Assembly (NCBI RefSeq): GCF_026004115.1
Contig: NZ_BPIM01000001.1
Location: 1,628,501 to 1,692,500, forward strand
Source: Meiothermus sp.
GTDB lineage: Bacteria > Deinococcota > Deinococci > Deinococcales > Thermaceae
Direction: 5' to 3'
Length of the DNA stretch: 64,000 nt
This document shows positions 63,897 through 64,000 of this stretch, piece by piece; positions within the stretch are counted from its first letter, which is position 1; every line of letters begins with the position of its first letter. The notes below the pieces were generated by a model, which was not told the DNA's origin, did not search any database, and saw nothing but the letters and a program-made list of their open reading frames with translations. The translations under genes and the position numbers were made by a program.

Positions 63897-64000
63897 TCTC
63901 GTTGCGCCCCAATACGAAGGCTGGCGCGAGGATCATGACAAAGGGGTAGTAGATAAGGGAAGGAAGTCCATCCTGGACGCTATCTATTGTGCAAGCGATA

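Noticed and set aside
63935..63949. Coding region downstream of the edge promoter
   Set aside because: The ATG frame ends at a TAG after four codons.

Overview
The window is chromosomal DNA from a member of Deinococcus-Thermus, most likely Meiothermus. The reasoning is inference from several signals: high GC with very frequent CTCGAG in Leu-Glu codons, Thermus-like proteins (Hera-type DEAD-box helicase, HisZ, a small GidA-related FAD protein next to MutY, a TmrAB-like ABC pair), and many genes whose start codon lies only 6-8 bases after a TANNNT -10 box. The last trait fits the leaderless transcripts known in this phylum. No tRNA, rRNA, CRISPR array, intact transposase or phage was found.

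Layout. 1-4.6 kb: dipeptide-type ABC permeases, a short-chain dehydrogenase and two sugar-type ABC permeases. 4.6-9.8 kb: two paralogous sugar-binding proteins and a NodB-NAGPA fusion enzyme, bracketed by inverted copies of a structured, MITE-like repeat. 10-14.5 kb: a translationally coupled diguanylate cyclase / c-di-GMP phosphodiesterase pair (-). 14.7-19.6 kb: lysA-like decarboxylase, a class I glutamine amidotransferase, and a 905-residue coiled-coil protein of unknown function. 19.6-25.7 kb: an asymmetric heterodimeric ABC exporter, small conserved proteins and an M20 peptidase (all -). 26-30 kb: two NarL-type response regulators, an SMR exporter and one sensor kinase. 30-34.9 kb: isoprenyl transferase, a secreted protein, a secreted serine protease with a duplicated C-terminal domain, and deoB.

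34.9-38.1 kb is an overlapping NAD-salvage operon (nrtR, nadM-Nudix, nadV; -), whose promoter has a 17-bp palindrome filling the -35/-10 spacer. 38.3-44.7 kb: type III glutamine synthetase, a DinB/DUF1905/DinB operon, arginine decarboxylase and the GidA-related protein. 44.8-49.5 kb (-): mutY, a CoA-binding protein, an ankyrin protein, a phosphoesterase with a small membrane partner, and a proline-rich lipoprotein. 49.6-54 kb: dcd, cyclophilin, hisZ, then a divergent Lrp / methionine gamma-lyase-like pair with a 15-bp palindrome between them. 54-57.7 kb: a GntR/FCD regulator and the tctCAB tricarboxylate transporter. 57.7-64 kb: a secreted-protein gene broken by a nonsense codon, a membrane protein, the Hera-type helicase, a stalk-domain secreted protein, moeA and a strong edge promoter.

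The region is mostly core metabolism, transport and signalling. The parts that stand out are the repeat-bracketed 5-kb sugar cassette, the unknown coiled-coil protein with a roadblock-like C-terminus, the NodB-NAGPA fusion, and several regulator promoters whose palindromic operators can be read directly.
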